This document shows, piece by piece, positions 15,898-17,449 of a DNA stretch of 17,449 bases (within the stretch, counting starts at the first letter, position 1; each line of letters begins with the position of its first letter). Below the pieces are notes generated by a model. That model did not search any database. It was not told the origin of the DNA and was given only the letters and a program-made list of their open reading frames with translations. The stretch is taken from assembly GCA_035315125.1 (NCBI GenBank), contig DATFYI010000115.1, forward strand, positions 1-17,449. Direction: 5' to 3'. This stretch comes from DATFYI01 sp035315125. Lineage in GTDB: Bacteria; Chloroflexota; Anaerolineae; Anaerolineales; Anaerolineaceae. Position numbers and translations under genes: made by a program.

Positions 15898-17205
15898 TTA
15901 TAAGTCCGCCAATCTATTATTTTGCTTTTGTCTTTTAGAGATAATCCATTGAACTGCCCAGTAACAACCAACTATTAGCATAGGTGGATAGGTGATGATG
16001 CTATACCTGGCCCAAGCCAATATCACAGCATAAATCAATGTTGCATAAATGGTGAAAGCAAGGACAATGTATCCAAATACGGATGTATCTTTCAGCAATA
16101 GAAAGCCTTCAATAAATATAAAGAATGTGAATAACGCCATCACAAAAAAGCCCAGTGAATTGGTTCTGTTTTCGCCAAATATCCAAAATGCAGGGATCTG
16201 TTTAAGTATTTTTATGCCTAACTGAACCGGATGTTGAAGGATAAATTTTAGCATCATGGGATTGAATAATGCGTCTATTTTTGAAGACAATAAAGGAGGT
16301 TGAATTCCGCTTTCCGATATCGGAGTTGGTAAGCCATTTTGGCTTAAAATTGGGTTTTGATCTTGTTCTACAATAGCCCAAATTTGAACGTTTGTTTTCT
16401 TTAATAAGAATGAATTTTGGTCTGCGTAGATATTGCCACGGTAAAATTCGAGGCCAGTATTTGAAGAAACAAGAGTCAAGGTACCGGATACCATATAATT
16501 TCTTATCGTCCAGGGAGAAATGGTGATTAACATAACCAGGGATGGAAATATAAAAAACTTTAATAGGATGTTCTTATTTAGAAAATTAAATGGCTTTACC
16601 TTAAGTAGGAAAAATATTAAAACGATGCAGGCTAAGAATATCGGGAAAAGTAACAAAATTGCTTTGCAAAGTGCTGCTATGCCGGCCGATATACCAAACA
16701 AGGCCAGATTCCACCAGGTTGAATTCGTAAGGGCTCGATAGGCAAGCCCAATCATCAGCAAAACAAGTAAAGAGAATATCAATTCAAGATAAAGTCTATC
16801 CACATACCATAAGAGCGCCGGAAATATGACCGTTACAATTCCGGTGATAAAAGCGATCCAAAATGATTTAAAAATGAAAAACGATGTAAAAAATGCAATG
16901 ATTCCAAGTAATCCAAGCAGAGCAGATTGAGAAAATATTAAGCTAGACCCACTTGCTCCAAATAGCTTGTAAACCAGCCCCAAGAATACTGGATAAACCG
17001 GCCCTCTACGAATAGAACCAGCTAAGTTGCCAAAAGTCGCAAATTGTTTACCAAGGGCGCCAAAGCCATTAATATCATCAACAACTCCGTTGTTTAGTCT
17101 TAGCATAATATGACCAAAAATATTCCCGGTTATTAATGCAAGACAAAATATAAAGCCCAGGCATAGATATATATTTATGGGGGATTGAGTAATTGAACGC
17201 TTCAT
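15898..17205 (-). CDS. GT-C type membrane glycosyltransferase (GT39/PMT_2-like)
   Basis: This 435-residue polytopic membrane protein has about ten hydrophobic helices. After the first helix (about 12-36) comes an extracytoplasmic loop with VVDD (41-44) and RRGPVYP (66-72), the region where GT-C enzymes keep their acidic catalytic residues. A second family-like feature is DRLYLEL with Glu near 141, in the next periplasmic loop. GT-C enzymes move sugars from polyprenyl-phosphate donors to proteins, lipids or glycans on the outer face of the membrane. Donor and acceptor are not deducible. Length is at the short end for the family. The ATG is preceded by GGAGG with a six-base gap. It follows a deacetylase-like gene about 100 bases upstream on the same strand, which suggests a surface-glycan locus. 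Confidence 0.75.
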   Translation of the reverse strand: MKRSITQSPINIYLCLGFIFCLALITGNIFGHIMLRLNNGVVDDINGFGALGKQFATFGNLAGSIRRGPVYPVFLGLVYKLFGASGSSLIFSQSALLGLLGIIAFFTSFFIFKSFWIAFITGIVTVIFPALLWYVDRLYLELIFSLLVLLMIGLAYRALTNSTWWNLALFGISAGIAALCKAILLLFPIFLACIVLIFFLLKVKPFNFLNKNILLKFFIFPSLVMLITISPWTIRNYMVSGTLTLVSSNTGLEFYRGNIYADQNSFLLKKTNVQIWAIVEQDQNPILSQNGLPTPISESGIQPPLLSSKIDALFNPMMLKFILQHPVQLGIKILKQIPAFWIFGENRTNSLGFFVMALFTFFIFIEGFLLLKDTSVFGYIVLAFTIYATLIYAVILAWARYSIITYPPMLIVGCYWAVQWIISKRQKQNNRLADL

Positions 17206-17254
17206 ATAATGCCTCCAAATCGGAGCAAGCTCAAAAAACAGATTTCAAAATACC

Positions 17255-17283
17255 GCCTTCCAGTTATAACTGAAAAGGTACTT
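17255..17283 (-). terminator. Possible terminator of the deacetylase-like gene, with a 12-bp palindrome
   Basis: CAGTTATAACTG (17261-17272) is a perfect palindrome. On the minus strand it is flanked by CCTT and AAGG, and a TTTTG follows soon after, giving an interrupted stem with a short T-run. It lies between the stop at 17306 and the glycosyltransferase start at 17205. It could equally be an operator for the glycosyltransferase gene. Confidence 0.4.
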
Positions 17284-17305
17284 TTGGATTTAAATTAATA
17301 TTGGA

Positions 17306-17449
17306 TCAAGTGATATAAATTCTCGATAGATAATCTATTAATGATAAAGCATCCAGATCTCCTGTGATGCTCAGTGCACTTTTGGCTCCATCTGGCCAAC
17401 GCCAATAGCGGATGAGAGGTGCAGTGCGTCCTTCGATGTAATCGATGAG
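17306..17449 (-). CDS. C-terminal fragment of a polysaccharide-deacetylase-like protein
   Basis: Reading inward from the right edge on the minus strand gives 47 open codons in one frame, ending in TGA at 17306-17308. The peptide contains RYWRWPDGAKSALSITGDLD, which I recognise as resembling the WPDGAKSA-(L/F)-S-(I/F)-TGD-(I/L)-DA motif in NodB-type polysaccharide deacetylases, where the TGD(I/L)D stretch supplies catalytic and metal-binding Asp residues. Here that motif is followed only by LSLIDYLSRIYIT before the stop. In a normal deacetylase this motif opens the catalytic domain, so the gene either belongs to a family with an unusual order or is truncated after the motif. The start lies outside the window. 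It is upstream of the GT-C gene on the same strand, in keeping with a surface-glycan locus. Confidence 0.65.
   Translation of the reverse strand, partial: LIDYIEGRTAPLIRYWRWPDGAKSALSITGDLDALSLIDYLSRIYIT

Overview
The window looks like a chromosomal segment of a Chloroflexota bacterium, most likely class Anaerolineae or a relative. This is inferred from protein architecture, not from a marker gene. The main clues are a giant XRE-type HTH / NB-ARC / WD40 protein with the C-terminal tail I associate with Chloroflexota WD40 proteins, and surface proteins with long Thr-Pro linkers (TNTPLP-type repeats). No rRNA, tRNA, insertion sequence, CRISPR array or replication origin was seen.

The left half (about 1-8.3 kb) is GC-richer. 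It starts with a doubtful Thr-rich reading frame cut by the left edge. Convergent to it is a 1209-residue STAND-type regulator with fourteen WD40 blades (451-4080, minus). Divergent from that lie three plus-strand membrane-related genes: an HdeD/DUF308 protein (4334-4918), the membrane protease FtsH (5077-7026), and a GT28/MGDG-synthase-like glycolipid glycosyltransferase (7168-8328). Long perfect or near-perfect hairpins lacking a U-tract separate these three genes.

The right half (about 8.4-17.45 kb) is clearly AT-richer and looks like a cell-surface/polysaccharide island. It holds three paralogous secreted or membrane-anchored right-handed beta-helix proteins with a DUF1565-like entry segment (8914-11412 plus, 11656-14040 plus, 14080-15654 minus). 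The two plus-strand copies carry Thr/Pro linkers and a C-terminal DNRLRE/CBM96-like domain. Then follow a GT-C type membrane glycosyltransferase (15898-17205, minus) and, cut by the right edge, the last 47 residues of a polysaccharide-deacetylase-like protein (17306-17449, minus) that is too short to appear as an obvious ORF.

The most interesting regulatory signal is in the leaders of the two plus-strand beta-helix genes. Each has a structured RNA segment, then a good intrinsic terminator, then a Shine-Dalgarno and start codon 38-60 bases later, with little room for another promoter. That is the layout of a transcription attenuator or riboswitch. I could not assign either leader to a known riboswitch class. 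The third paralog instead has a compact sigma70-like promoter with an inverted repeat just upstream of its -35 box.
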